From JAGOUB01 sp964648045 (GTDB taxonomy: Bacteria > Patescibacteriota > Gracilibacteria > Peribacterales > Peribacteraceae), in contig CAZYNU010000009.1 in assembly GCA_964648045.1 (NCBI GenBank), positions 1 to 34,355 of the forward strand: a stretch of 34,355 nt of DNA. The letters run 5' to 3'. The notes below the pieces were generated by a model, which worked only from the letters and a program-made list of their open reading frames with translations, was not told the origin of the DNA and ran no database searches. Both the position numbers and the translations under genes were made by a program. Every line of letters begins with the position of its first letter. The stretch's first letter is position 1. Shown here in pieces: positions 6,752-14,592 of the stretch.

Positions 6752-7790
6752 CGCGTTCGAGCGCCGACCAGACGACTGCCGCCGGCCCGTCCCACGAGTG
6801 CAATGCTCGGGGGGCGGGCCGTTTGGGTAGTGTGCGGAAGGCAGCCGCGAAGGTTGCGGGTTCTAGAGTGGGTAGGAGGAGTGCCCCCTCGGCGCCGTCG
6901 ACAGCATCGGGGATGGCGGTGAGGGCTGGAGCAACCACCGGGCAGCCGCAGGCAAGCGCTTCGACAAGAGGGAGGCCAAAACCCTCGTAGCGCGTCATGG
7001 TGACGCAGGCTGCCGCGGCCGAGTAGAGCGCAGGCAGATCGATTTCGGGTACGTCGTGTAGGCGAATGACGGATGCTGGCCAGGCAAAGGCGTCGGCTTC
7101 CTTGCCCGAGGCAACGAGAACTAAGTCGGTTTCCGGTAGGGCGGCACTGGCGAAAGCATCGAGCAGGCCGTGGACGTTCTTGTGTTCTTTAGCATTGCCA
7201 ACATACAGCAGGAACGGACGCTTGAGCCCGTAGCGGGTGCGGATGGCGTCTTGTTCGGATTGAGATCTGGCGGAGTAGAGTGCGCTCACGCCCTCGCCGG
7301 TGGTGACGGTCTTCCGGGCGACGCGTTCGCCGTAGAGCGACCGGATCTCGCGAGCCACGAAGGGGCTCACCGCACACACGGCTCGTGCCTTTGTAACGAC
7401 CGCCCGCATGAGGGTGCGATAGGCGACCTGGCGCAGGGGTGAGGCGTCGTTGGGGTAGCGATGCAGGATGAAGTCATGAACCGTGACGACCGTCGGAACG
7501 CCAAGGAGGAGTGGTGCGTTGAAGTGTGGAGCCAAAAAAGCCGCCGCCGTGGTTGGCACCAGGCGTGGGAGCACGATCTGCTCGGCAAATGAGTAGTGCG
7601 GAAGATCGGTCTCGATGATGCGCACCGTGGCGCGGTTGGGCCACCAGCGTTCGGCACCGGTCTTCACGAGCAGGAGCCACTCGGTTGCTGGCGGTGCGAC
7701 ATGCAAGAGTGCAGAGACGAGTTCGCGCGTGAAGCGACCCAGGCCGGCGGGTCGGTCGGCGAAGCGACAGTCGATGACGAGTGGGCGCAT
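6735..7790 (-). CDS. GT4-family glycosyltransferase (GT-B fold)
   Basis: A 351-residue cytoplasmic glycosyltransferase that would move a sugar from a nucleotide donor, probably for surface polysaccharide or glycolipid. The N-terminal acceptor half has the glycine-rich start (ADRPAGLGRFTRELV) and VVTVHDF; the C-terminal donor half has FLLYVGNAKEHKNVHGLLDAF and the EX7E motif TRYEGFGLPLVEALACGCPVVAP. ATG 7790 is preferred over ATG 7802 because it lies exactly 7 nt after a TATGAT box. The last 17 bp overlap the convergent S-layer-type gene. Donor and acceptor cannot be predicted. Confidence 0.85.
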   Translation of the reverse strand: MRPLVIDCRFADRPAGLGRFTRELVSALLHVAPPATEWLLLVKTGAERWWPNRATVRIIETDLPHYSFAEQIVLPRLVPTTAAAFLAPHFNAPLLLGVPTVVTVHDFILHRYPNDASPLRQVAYRTLMRAVVTKARAVCAVSPFVAREIRSLYGERVARKTVTTGEGVSALYSARSQSEQDAIRTRYGLKRPFLLYVGNAKEHKNVHGLLDAFASAALPETDLVLVASGKEADAFAWPASVIRLHDVPEIDLPALYSAAAACVTMTRYEGFGLPLVEALACGCPVVAPALTAIPDAVDGAEGALLLPTLEPATFAAAFRTLPKRPAPRALHSWDGPAAVVWSALERVSRKS

Positions 7791-7793
7791 GGG

Positions 7794-7806
7794 GCGTATC
7801 ATACGC
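7794..7806. promoter_or_regulatory. Palindromic bidirectional -10 element
   Basis: GCGTAT and ATACGC flank a central C. On the plus strand TATCAT (7797-7802) lies 6 nt before GTG 7809 of prmC. On the minus strand TATGAT (7798-7803) lies 7 nt before ATG 7790 of the glycosyltransferase. One 13-bp palindrome therefore supplies overlapping -10 boxes for two divergent leaderless genes. Confidence 0.6.
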
Positions 7807-7808
7807 GC

Positions 7809-8627
7809 GTGACCATTGACGAGGCACTCCGTTTCCCCGGCTTGGACCGCGCCGACGGTGAGTTGGTGCTCAGTGCCTTGCTAGACCAGGATCGCACCTG
7901 GCTTCTCGGTCGTCCTGATCGTTCCTTGCCGCAGCCGGTGGCCGATTTTTGGCCGCATGCCGCCGCTCGCCTGGTTGCCGGCGAGCCCGCGGCCTACGTG
8001 TTGGGCAAGGAGACGTTCCTTGGTCGCGAGTACTTGGTTGATCCGCGCGTGCTCATTCCGCGCGCTTGCACCGAGCGACTGGTAGCTTTGGCCGAGGGTG
8101 TGCTCAAGGAAGAGATCGGTGATGCCACGATCGAGATCGACATGGGCGTGGCCGGCGTCCATCGCCGATTCTCAACGTTTTCTCCTGAGATAGTGGTTGA
8201 AGTGGGTACGGGCAGCGGCTGCATCGCCGCCAGTGTCGCTCTGTCGTTTCGTAACCTACGTCTGATTGCGACAGACATCAGTCAAGATGCCCTCGACCTA
8301 GCGGAGATAAACTTTGAGCGGCTGGGGGTCCGTCGCCGTATCGAGACCAGGCGCGGCGATCTTCTGATACCAGTCTTGAGTGTAACGCAGCCGTTCCTGC
8401 TTGTGAGTAATCCGCCGTACGTGCCCGATAGTTATGCCTTCCAGCGTTCGGTACACGCCTATGAACCAATGCTGGCGCTGCGGGGCCGCGGCGAGCGTGG
8501 TGATGGGATTCTTCTTGATCTCGTACGTGCTGCCGTCGCACATCCGTTCTGCACGGGGTTGGTACTGGAGTGTCGTGAGGACCAAGTTCCTGGTATTGAT
8601 GCATTGCTGTCGAAAGCCAAGCACTAA
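7809..8627 (+). CDS. prmC: PrmC-type protein N5-glutamine methyltransferase
   Basis: PrmC methylates the Gln of the GGQ motif in peptide release factors, using S-adenosylmethionine. The 272-residue protein has the N-terminal helical domain with GEPAAYVLGKETFLGREY and a PR-x-TE-type box (IPRACTERLV), then the Rossmann methyltransferase domain with motif I EVGTGSGCIAAS (about 131-142) and the catalytic NPPY (201-204). About 25 extra residues (DATIEIDMGVAGVHRRF region) sit between the two domains compared with E. coli. GTG 7809 is the start that removes the antisense-like N-terminal extension and fits the -10 spacing. Its stop overlaps the next convergent gene by 3 bp. Confidence 0.88.
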   Translation: MTIDEALRFPGLDRADGELVLSALLDQDRTWLLGRPDRSLPQPVADFWPHAAARLVAGEPAAYVLGKETFLGREYLVDPRVLIPRACTERLVALAEGVLKEEIGDATIEIDMGVAGVHRRFSTFSPEIVVEVGTGSGCIAASVALSFRNLRLIATDISQDALDLAEINFERLGVRRRIETRRGDLLIPVLSVTQPFLLVSNPPYVPDSYAFQRSVHAYEPMLALRGRGERGDGILLDLVRAAVAHPFCTGLVLECREDQVPGIDALLSKAKH

Positions 8628-9700
8628 GACGCGCCGATGGCCTGCAAGACAAGATCGGCCGTGCGTACCCAGGAATAGCGGGCGGCACGGGCCGGGCCGC
8701 GGGAGGCTAAATCGTCGGCCAGCGCTTTGTTCGTCATAAGCAGCTGCAACCCCCGCACGATGGCGGCAGTGTCCTGCGGTTCCACGATGAAGGCGGTGCC
8801 GCCGGCTAACTCTTGCAGGCTGCCACGGTTAGAGCAGAGTACCGGCAGGCCGCGCTGGAAGGCGTCGAGCACCGGCAGGCCGAAACCTTCGTAGAACGAT
8901 GGGAAGGCAAGGAGGCGTGCGTGGGTGAGTAATTCTTCGAGTTTCTCGTCCGAGACGTACTCATGCCACTCCGCGCCGGTCGTTTCACGTACGGCTGTGA
9001 GAATCGGTTCATCCAGCCAGCCCCGTCCACCCACCAAAATGAGTGTCCAGCCGCGGCGGACGTCGTCGGGTAGGCGGCCGAAGGCACGCACCAGCCCAAG
9101 CTGGTTTTTGCGTGGGCAGAGCGTGCCAATACACAGAATAATGGCGCGGTCGCGACGAGCCGGAGGAGGGGAGGCTTGGAGTGGTCCGGCAAAGATGCTG
9201 GTGACTGCCATCGGGTTGAGACGAGGGTAGCGACGCAAGAGGTCACTTCTGGTGGCAGCGCTAATGGTGAGGATCGTTTGGGCCGATTGCAGGCAGTGAG
9301 CGAGTGTCAGGCGCTCGATAGCGCGCGCTTTGCCCGCATGTTCGTCGTTGCGGAAGGCGATCAGGTCGTGGACTACAGGCACACACGTCACCGACCGGCC
9401 TAGTAGGGCGGGAACGATGAAGCTTGTTGGGCTTAGGTAGACATCGTTCGGTCTGGCGGTTCGCCTTAGGCGCCAGGCCGTCCGCAGGTGCCAAAAGGGG
9501 CCGCCGCCAGTCTGGATGATCTCAGGTCGCACGGGTCGAATGTCGGCCAGGTGTTGCACGTCGTCGGGCAGGGGGGCGTCGGTATGGAGCACGAGCTCGA
9601 TCGGCCGTTTGAGCAATTCGGTCAACAATCCTCGTGTCCAGACACCCTTCCCGGCAGGGCGGGGGCGGCAGGCTTCTCGAATGTCGATATGGAGGCGCAC
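8624..9700 (-). CDS. GT4-family glycosyltransferase (GT-B fold)
   Basis: A second GT4-type glycosyltransferase, 358 residues, not a close copy of the one at 6735-7790. It has the glycine-rich loop near the N-terminus (RPRPAGKGVWTRGLLTELL), a VVHDLIAFRNDEHAGKARAIERLTL acceptor segment, IILCIGTLCPRKNQLGLVRAF, and the donor motif YEGFGLPVLDAFQRGLPVLCSN, in which the second Glu of EX7E is Asp. GTG 9700 is chosen because it begins the first beta strand (RLHIDIREA) and lies 6 nt after TACACT; the longer frame runs across the divergent promoter region. The two enzymes flank prmC and could act in the same surface-glycan pathway. Confidence 0.82.
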   Translation of the reverse strand: MRLHIDIREACRPRPAGKGVWTRGLLTELLKRPIELVLHTDAPLPDDVQHLADIRPVRPEIIQTGGGPFWHLRTAWRLRRTARPNDVYLSPTSFIVPALLGRSVTCVPVVHDLIAFRNDEHAGKARAIERLTLAHCLQSAQTILTISAATRSDLLRRYPRLNPMAVTSIFAGPLQASPPPARRDRAIILCIGTLCPRKNQLGLVRAFGRLPDDVRRGWTLILVGGRGWLDEPILTAVRETTGAEWHEYVSDEKLEELLTHARLLAFPSFYEGFGLPVLDAFQRGLPVLCSNRGSLQELAGGTAFIVEPQDTAAIVRGLQLLMTNKALADDLASRGPARAARYSWVRTADLVLQAIGAS

Positions 9701-9706
9701 GATCCC

Positions 9707-9745
9707 AGTGTAGCCCGTCCGGGCTCCGTGCGGATGTGCTATGCT
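9707..9745. promoter_or_regulatory. Divergent leaderless promoters with a central inverted repeat
   Basis: On the minus strand TACACT (9707-9712) is 6 nt before GTG 9700. On the plus strand an extended -10, TGCTATGCT (9737-9745), is 7 nt before ATG 9753. Between them lies a perfect inverted repeat, AGCCCG (9712-9717) and CGGGCT (9720-9725) around TC, which touches the minus -10 box and covers the plus -35 position. It could be an operator. Confidence 0.55.
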
Positions 9746-9752
9746 CGGGGCC

Positions 9753-10343
9753 ATGTCGAACCGCTTACACCGCATTCTGTCGACTGTCGATCTTGAGGAG
9801 CGCATCCTCAATATTGGTGCGCTTTTGGCTATCATTGGCGTGCTCTTGCCGTGGATCTCCGGGCAGTGGGGCGGTCAGGATGAACAGGTGTTCTCGGGTC
9901 TCGGTTTCTTCACGTCGTTTATCGGCATTGCCGTGGCACTTTTGCATCTTATCGCCGTTGCCATTCTGGCCGTGCCGCTCCTGGGCGGCCGTCGACTGGT
10001 GGCGCAAGGGCGGCAGCACGTCGTCCGTTTTTTTCTGACACTCACGGCGTCCGTGCTCATTCTGGCCGCACTCTCGGTCCTCACGAAAGTGACGCTGGAA
10101 TTTCCGCGTATGGGGCTCCGATTCGGTGTGTACGTGAGTCTGATTGGCAGCTTGGTCTCGACGCTCTACGCCTATTTGCTCTACCGTGAGCAGCGTCGTC
10201 ATGAGGTGCGCGAGCTCTTCCATCATCCGGAAGACCACTTCCTGCATGTCGCGCCGTCCACTCCCGTTGTCGCTTCTCCCTCTTCGCCTCCTCCGCCTCC
10301 ACCTCCTCCGCTGCCGGCCGAGGAGCATCCCGTCATTCGCTAA
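9753..10343 (+). CDS. Four-helix membrane protein of unknown function
   Basis: I do not recognise the family. The 196-residue product has four hydrophobic helices (about residues 21-38, 50-76, 92-111 and 125-144), then a basic stretch (REQRRHEVRELFHH) and a proline-rich C-terminal tail with a run of consecutive prolines (around residues 179-187), so the tail is probably cytoplasmic and disordered. ATG 9753 follows an extended -10 box by 7 nt; the ATG at 9741 is part of that box. The next gene begins 5 bp after the stop, so the two are likely cotranscribed. Confidence 0.7.
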   Translation: MSNRLHRILSTVDLEERILNIGALLAIIGVLLPWISGQWGGQDEQVFSGLGFFTSFIGIAVALLHLIAVAILAVPLLGGRRLVAQGRQHVVRFFLTLTASVLILAALSVLTKVTLEFPRMGLRFGVYVSLIGSLVSTLYAYLLYREQRRHEVRELFHHPEDHFLHVAPSTPVVASPSSPPPPPPPPLPAEEHPVIR

Positions 10344-10348
10344 GCACC

Positions 10349-10825
10349 ATGACCGACGCCATCCTCAGCACCGATCAGCCCGTCTATCAGGACGATGACC
10401 TTGTCTACGTGGATCCCGATGCCCGGGCCGTCATTGGCCGTGTTGAGTTTGACGAGAAGGGTATGCCGAAAAAGCTTGCGCGACCGCCCCGTGAATTTGC
10501 TCCTGCCACCCCTGGCACTCCTGTCCCCGCTGCCACCGCCGACGCCGACTCCGATGACGACGACGAGCCCGCTCCCGCCCCTGCTGCTCCTCAGGGGCGC
10601 GGTCGTGGCGGTCGTGAGCGTCGCCCGCGCAAGCCGAAGGTGCGCTACTACCCGTGGGGGACGTATCGCTCCATGAAGAAGATTTTTAAGGTTGCCGGCA
10701 AGGTGCCTGAGACGCGCGGGCAATCCACACTCGACGAGGTACTGCCAAAGGCGCTGAGTGAAGCCTTTTGGGACAATGGCCCGGCTGTGGCCGTGGCAAA
10801 AGACGCCACCTCAGACCAGTACTGA
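10349..10825 (+). CDS. Protein of unknown function with acidic and Arg/Gly-rich segments
   Basis: A 158-residue protein that I cannot assign. It has an acidic N-terminus (about 1-35), a Pro/Ala linker with an Asp/Glu cluster (DADSDDDDEP, about 65-75), an Arg/Gly box (GRGRGGRERRPRKPKVRYYPWG, about 83-105) and a more ordinary helical end (MKKIFKVAGKVPETRGQSTLDEVLPKALSEAFW). The Arg/Gly segment could bind nucleic acid. It starts 5 bp after the membrane-protein gene. Its last 15 bp overlap the convergent mraY end, which argues that the C-terminus is under constraint from both strands. Confidence 0.6.
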   Translation: MTDAILSTDQPVYQDDDLVYVDPDARAVIGRVEFDEKGMPKKLARPPREFAPATPGTPVPAATADADSDDDDEPAPAPAAPQGRGRGGRERRPRKPKVRYYPWGTYRSMKKIFKVAGKVPETRGQSTLDEVLPKALSEAFWDNGPAVAVAKDATSDQY

Positions 10826-11875
10826 GCCCGACAGGCCGATGATGACGCCAAAGAGGGCGCCGAAGCCACCGATGATCCAGAGGCGCATCGTCACCTTACT
10901 CTCGCCCCACTGCAAGGCTTCAAAGTGATGGTGGATGGGAGCGGCAATGAAGACCTTTTTGCCTTTGCGCAGCTTCTTGCTCGTGAGCTGGATGACGACG
11001 GAGAGCAGCTCGATCAAAAAGACGATACCGATGAGCGGCAGCAGTAGCACGTCATCGGTCATGAGTGCGATGACGCCCAGTGTGCCTCCCAGTGCCATCG
11101 AACCGGTGTCGCCCATGAAGAACAGTGCCGGAGGCACGTTGTGCCACAAGAAGGCGGTAATGGCTCCGGCCGTGACGGCACAAAAGGCGCAGAGCACCGT
11201 CAGGCCACTCATGTAGGCCAACACGGCAAAGGCACTGAAGCAGATGACGAGCAGGCCGCCAGCCAGGCCGTCGAGGCCATCGGTAAAGTTTACGGCGTTT
11301 GCCGTGGAGGTCATCACCAGGATGAACAGCGGGATATACCATAGTCCCAGCTCTACGGAGCCGTAGAAGGGGATGGAGATGCTGCTAATTTCAAGCTTCG
11401 TGTAAAACCACCACGCCCCGGCCGAGGCGATGACAAGCATAGATAGCAGCTTCGGCAGCCAGGCCAACCCTTTAGTTTTGCCGACGCCGCGGACGTTTAA
11501 ATAGTCGTCGACCGCTCCCAAGACACCCATTGCGATCATGGTGAAAAGCGGCAGGTACACTTCGCGACGTTGCAGGAGAGAGTAGTCCGTGAGGCCGATA
11601 TACGAGAAAAGACGCGAGAGCAGGATGGTGACGACGACGCCGAGCCAGATGATGATGCCGCCCATCGTGGGGGTGCCCCACTTGGTGCCATGGTACTGAC
11701 GGAAGACCGAGGCTTCGCGACCGTCGACGGTCTCCACTCGCAGCTCCTTACCGATTTTGTTGAAGCGCAGAAAGCGAACGAAGGCGGGTGTGAACGCGAG
11801 TACCAGACTGAAGGCCATGACGGCGTACACCAGAATGACCGCCAACGGAACATCGGGACGGATGAGGGGGTCCAT
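10811..11875 (-). CDS. mraY: Phospho-N-acetylmuramoyl-pentapeptide transferase MraY
   Basis: MraY joins phospho-MurNAc-pentapeptide to undecaprenyl phosphate, making lipid I at the inner face of the membrane. The 354-residue polytopic protein carries the family signatures: GTPTMGGI near residue 67, the Asp-Asp pair in GAVDDYLNVRG, NAVNFTDGLDGLAGG, FMGDTGSMALGG and the His triad APIHHHFE. Length and about ten hydrophobic helices are normal. The ATG at 11875 lies 10 bp after the dnaB stop, so the gene is probably transcribed from the dnaB promoter, an unusual partner since mraY normally sits in a division/wall cluster. glmS and the transpeptidase elsewhere in the window complete part of the wall pathway. 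Confidence 0.95.
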   Translation of the reverse strand: MDPLIRPDVPLAVILVYAVMAFSLVLAFTPAFVRFLRFNKIGKELRVETVDGREASVFRQYHGTKWGTPTMGGIIIWLGVVVTILLSRLFSYIGLTDYSLLQRREVYLPLFTMIAMGVLGAVDDYLNVRGVGKTKGLAWLPKLLSMLVIASAGAWWFYTKLEISSISIPFYGSVELGLWYIPLFILVMTSTANAVNFTDGLDGLAGGLLVICFSAFAVLAYMSGLTVLCAFCAVTAGAITAFLWHNVPPALFFMGDTGSMALGGTLGVIALMTDDVLLLPLIGIVFLIELLSVVIQLTSKKLRKGKKVFIAAPIHHHFEALQWGESKVTMRLWIIGGFGALFGVIIGLSGSVLV

Positions 11876-11885
11876 GGCTGAAATG

Positions 11886-13241
11886 CTAATCCGCGTCGTG
11901 GACCTTGTCGATGTCGTAGAACCGCAGTTGCTCCTTCTTGAACAGTAATTCCACGCGGCCGATGGGGCCGTTGCGGTGTTTGCGGATGTAAATGTCGGTG
12001 ATGCCTTGGCGACTGGAGTCTTCTTCGTAATAGTCCTCGCGGTACATCATCAAGACGATGTCGGCGTCTTGCTCGATGGAGCCAGAGTCGCGCAGGTCCG
12101 AGAGTTGCGGAATATTGCCCGGTCGCGATTCGACGGCGCGCGAGAGCTGCGAGAGGGCGATGAGCGGTACGCGCAGCTCGCGAGCGATTTGCTTGAGGGC
12201 ACGGGAAATCTCGGAGATCTCCTGCACGCGATTACCGGCGTAGTTGGCATTACCGGTGCTCATGAGCTGGAGGTAGTCGACGATGATCAAATCGAGACCA
12301 TGTTCCATTTGCAGGCGACGCGCCTTGGTACGCAGCTCCGGCAGCGACGAGGCGACCGAGTCATCGATGAAGATGTTGGCCTTCGACAATTCATCCATGA
12401 TCGGGCCCATATTTTGGAAGTCGCTGTCGTCGAGTTTGCCGCGTTGCATCTTCCAGCTGTCGACGCCGAGCATAGAGGCGAAGAGACGGTCGACCAGCTG
12501 CTCCTTGCTCATTTCCAATGAGAAGATGCCCACGCTCTTTTTGCTGCGGATGGCGGCGTTCTGGGCGATGTTTAGGGCAAGCGCCGTCTTGCCCATGGAG
12601 GGGCGGGCGGCCACGATCACCAGGTCGCTCGGCTGCAGACCTGAAAGCTTGTAATCCAAACTGGCGAAGCCGGTAGGGACGCCTTTGGTGGCGCTGTCGT
12701 CCTGCGATTCGTGCATCTCGGCGAACTTCTCGTAACGCGCGTCGAGCACGTCGCGAATGTGGATGAACTTTTCCTTAATAACGGTATTCGTGATGCGGAA
12801 GACTTGGCGCTCCACTTCTTCGAGAAGCTCTGGAATCGAGCGATCGGTGGCGTAGCCAAGTCCGGTAATTTCACGGCCGGCTTCGATGATGCTGCGGTGC
12901 AGCGCCTTGCCCTTCACGATTTGGGCGTACTGGTAAATGTGTGACGATGTCGGTACTGAGGCGGCTAGCTCGGCCAAGAAGGCGCTGCCACCCACTTCTT
13001 GGATCTTCTGCACGTCCTGCAACTTACTTGCGACCGTTACGAAGTCGATCGGCTCATGGCGCTGGTAGAGCTGTTCGATGGCCTGGAAGATGAGGCGATA
13101 GGTGGGATCGTAGAAATCGGCCGTCGTCAGAATGTCCGAGACGCGGAGCATGGCATCACTGTCCAGCAGAAGTGCACCCAAAACCGTACGTTCGGCGTCG
13201 AGGGCATGAGGTGGCGCGTCGTAGGGGAGGGGGGTCGACAT
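11886..13241 (-). CDS. dnaB: Replicative DNA helicase DnaB
   Basis: Hexameric 5'-3' helicase of the replication fork. The 451-residue protein has the N-terminal helical domain (residues 9-110: PPHALDAERTVLGALLLD) and the RecA-like ATPase domain with Walker A ARPSMGKTA (212-220), the GIFSLEMSKEQLVDRL box, Walker B LIIVDYLQLM, and the C-terminal DADIVLMMYREDYY. No intein is present. The start ATG 13241 is the natural one by homology; a possible promoter lies 13 nt upstream with an inverted repeat over it. The DciA-like helicase loader candidate is encoded at 4863-5153. Confidence 0.95.
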   Translation of the reverse strand: MSTPLPYDAPPHALDAERTVLGALLLDSDAMLRVSDILTTADFYDPTYRLIFQAIEQLYQRHEPIDFVTVASKLQDVQKIQEVGGSAFLAELAASVPTSSHIYQYAQIVKGKALHRSIIEAGREITGLGYATDRSIPELLEEVERQVFRITNTVIKEKFIHIRDVLDARYEKFAEMHESQDDSATKGVPTGFASLDYKLSGLQPSDLVIVAARPSMGKTALALNIAQNAAIRSKKSVGIFSLEMSKEQLVDRLFASMLGVDSWKMQRGKLDDSDFQNMGPIMDELSKANIFIDDSVASSLPELRTKARRLQMEHGLDLIIVDYLQLMSTGNANYAGNRVQEISEISRALKQIARELRVPLIALSQLSRAVESRPGNIPQLSDLRDSGSIEQDADIVLMMYREDYYEEDSSRQGITDIYIRKHRNGPIGRVELLFKKEQLRFYDIDKVHDAD

Positions 13242-13250
13242 GAGCGGGGC

Positions 13251-13283
13251 ACTGATTGTGGATCAGTACCGAGAGAGCGGCAA
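13251..13283 (-). promoter_or_regulatory. Promoter of dnaB-mraY with overlapping inverted repeat
   Basis: The minus strand has TTGCCG (13278-13283), 17 bp, then CACAAT (13255-13260), 13 nt before the dnaB ATG. A perfect inverted repeat, ACTGAT (13251-13256) and ATCAGT (13262-13267) with a 5-nt centre, covers the -10 box and could be an operator. Confidence 0.45.
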
Positions 13284-13363
13284 GGATCCGGCTGAAGTTG
13301 AGGTTCGCCCTGTGGAAGGAGTGTGGAAAAGAAGGGGAGAGACGGTGGGAATCGACTTCAACG

Positions 13364-13398
13364 AAAAACACCCCGGTCCTCCTCACCGGGGTGTTTTT
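13364..13398. terminator. Strong intrinsic terminator after recA
   Basis: Stem CACCCCGGT (13369-13377) with ACCGGGGTG (13385-13393), 7-nt loop, flanked by AAAAA on one side and TTTTT on the other. It is symmetric, but the minus-strand use is the relevant one: it lies just after the recA stop at 13410. Confidence 0.9.
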
Positions 13399-13409
13399 CG
13401 TCCGATGTC

Positions 13410-14471
13410 TTAGGCATTCAAGAGCGTGTCGTGATGCTCACGGATGGATTTCTCCAAATCCTGAGCTACCTTTGTATGTTCCTCTAGGTAGGCCTTCGCT
13501 TGTTCGCGACCCTGGCCGATCGTGTCTTCTCCCATACGGAAGTAGGCGCCTGATTTCTCGATGAAACCAGCTTTGAGGCCCAGGTCGAGTAGGTCGCCCG
13601 ACTTGCTGATGCCGCGGGCGTACAGAATATCGAATTCGGCCTGCCGGAACGGGGGAGCGACCTTGTTTTTCACCACCTTCACGCGGATACGGTTGCCGAC
13701 GATCTCCTGCCCCTCTTCAGTGCCCTTCTCCGTGATCTTCTCAATACGGCGGACATCCAAGCGGACTGAGGCGTAGAATTTGAGCGCGTTGCCGCCGGTG
13801 GTTGTTTCGGGGTTGCCGAACATGACACCGATCTTCATGCGCAGCTGGTTGATGAAGATGACGGTGCAGTTCGTCTTGCTGACGATGGCCGTCAGTTTAC
13901 GCAGTGCCTGGCTCATGAGGCGGGCCTGCAGGCCCATGTGCTGGTCGCCCATGGTGCCTTCGATCTCGGCGCGGGGCGTGAGTGCCGCTACCGAGTCGAT
14001 GACGATGATGTCCACGGCGCCGGAGCGAACGAGAGTTTCGGTGATTTCCAGACCTTGCTCCCCGTCATTGGGCTGAGAAATAAGCAGTGAGTCGGTATCG
14101 ACGCCGATGCGCTTGGCATACTGCGGATCGAGGGCGTGCTCGGCATCGATGAAGGCTGCTTTGCCGCCGCGCTTCTGAACCTCGGCGATGATGTGCAGGG
14201 CGAGCGTCGTCTTACCGGACGATTCCGGACCGTAGATCTCGATGATGCGACCCAGCGGTACGCCGCCGCCCATGGCCAGATCGAGAGAGAGTGAGCCAGA
14301 CGGCACCTTGGGAATGGATACAACTTCACGCTCACCCATCTGCATGATGGCGCCGTCGCCGTACTGCTTGTTAATGGCGGCTAGGGCCGCCTTGATGGCC
14401 TCGGCCTTGGGGTCAGTCTTAGCGGATTTCTTGGGGGATTCGAGCTCGGTGTCGTGCGTCTTGCTGGACAT
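13410..14471 (-). CDS. recA: Recombinase RecA
   Basis: DNA strand-exchange ATPase of homologous recombination. The 353-residue protein has a lysine-rich N-terminal extension (about 20 residues), the core starting AALAAINKQYGDGAIMQMG, Walker A GPESSGKTTL, FIDAEHALDP, the L1/L2 loop regions (EIEGTMGDQHMGLQARLMSQALRKL and FGNPETTTGGNALKFYASVRLDVRR) and a normal C-terminal domain. ATG 14471 is preferred over ATG 14504 because the extra 11 residues (Pro/His/Ile-rich) correspond to a C/T-rich leader of the type seen before several genes here. No typical LexA box was found upstream. A strong terminator follows. Confidence 0.96.
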   Translation of the reverse strand: MSSKTHDTELESPKKSAKTDPKAEAIKAALAAINKQYGDGAIMQMGEREVVSIPKVPSGSLSLDLAMGGGVPLGRIIEIYGPESSGKTTLALHIIAEVQKRGGKAAFIDAEHALDPQYAKRIGVDTDSLLISQPNDGEQGLEITETLVRSGAVDIIVIDSVAALTPRAEIEGTMGDQHMGLQARLMSQALRKLTAIVSKTNCTVIFINQLRMKIGVMFGNPETTTGGNALKFYASVRLDVRRIEKITEKGTEEGQEIVGNRIRVKVVKNKVAPPFRQAEFDILYARGISKSGDLLDLGLKAGFIEKSGAYFRMGEDTIGQGREQAKAYLEEHTKVAQDLEKSIREHHDTLLNA

Positions 14472-14592
14472 GGAAGTGGAGGGGATGGGTGGATGAATGT
14501 GCACCTAGGTTGCCCACCGACAGCGGTGTCGTCAAACAAGTTCTGCTTGCCTTCTATAGAAAACAAGTATGGTGTCTGTTCGTACACCCATT
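14472..14592 (-). promoter_or_regulatory. recA upstream region
   Basis: The 121-bp spacer between recA and the exported-protein gene holds a 10-bp palindrome, TTCTATAGAA (14552-14561), flanked by two copies of ACAAGT, and a C/T-rich leader just before the ATG. TTGACG near 14527-14532 is the best -35 candidate, but no convincing -10 follows. Neither the E. coli nor the Gram-positive LexA box is present, so SOS control cannot be claimed. Confidence 0.3.

Noticed and set aside
14472..14592. LexA/SOS box upstream of recA
   Set aside because: Neither CTGT-N8-ACAG nor GAAC-N4-GTTC is present; only a TTCTATAGAA palindrome was found.
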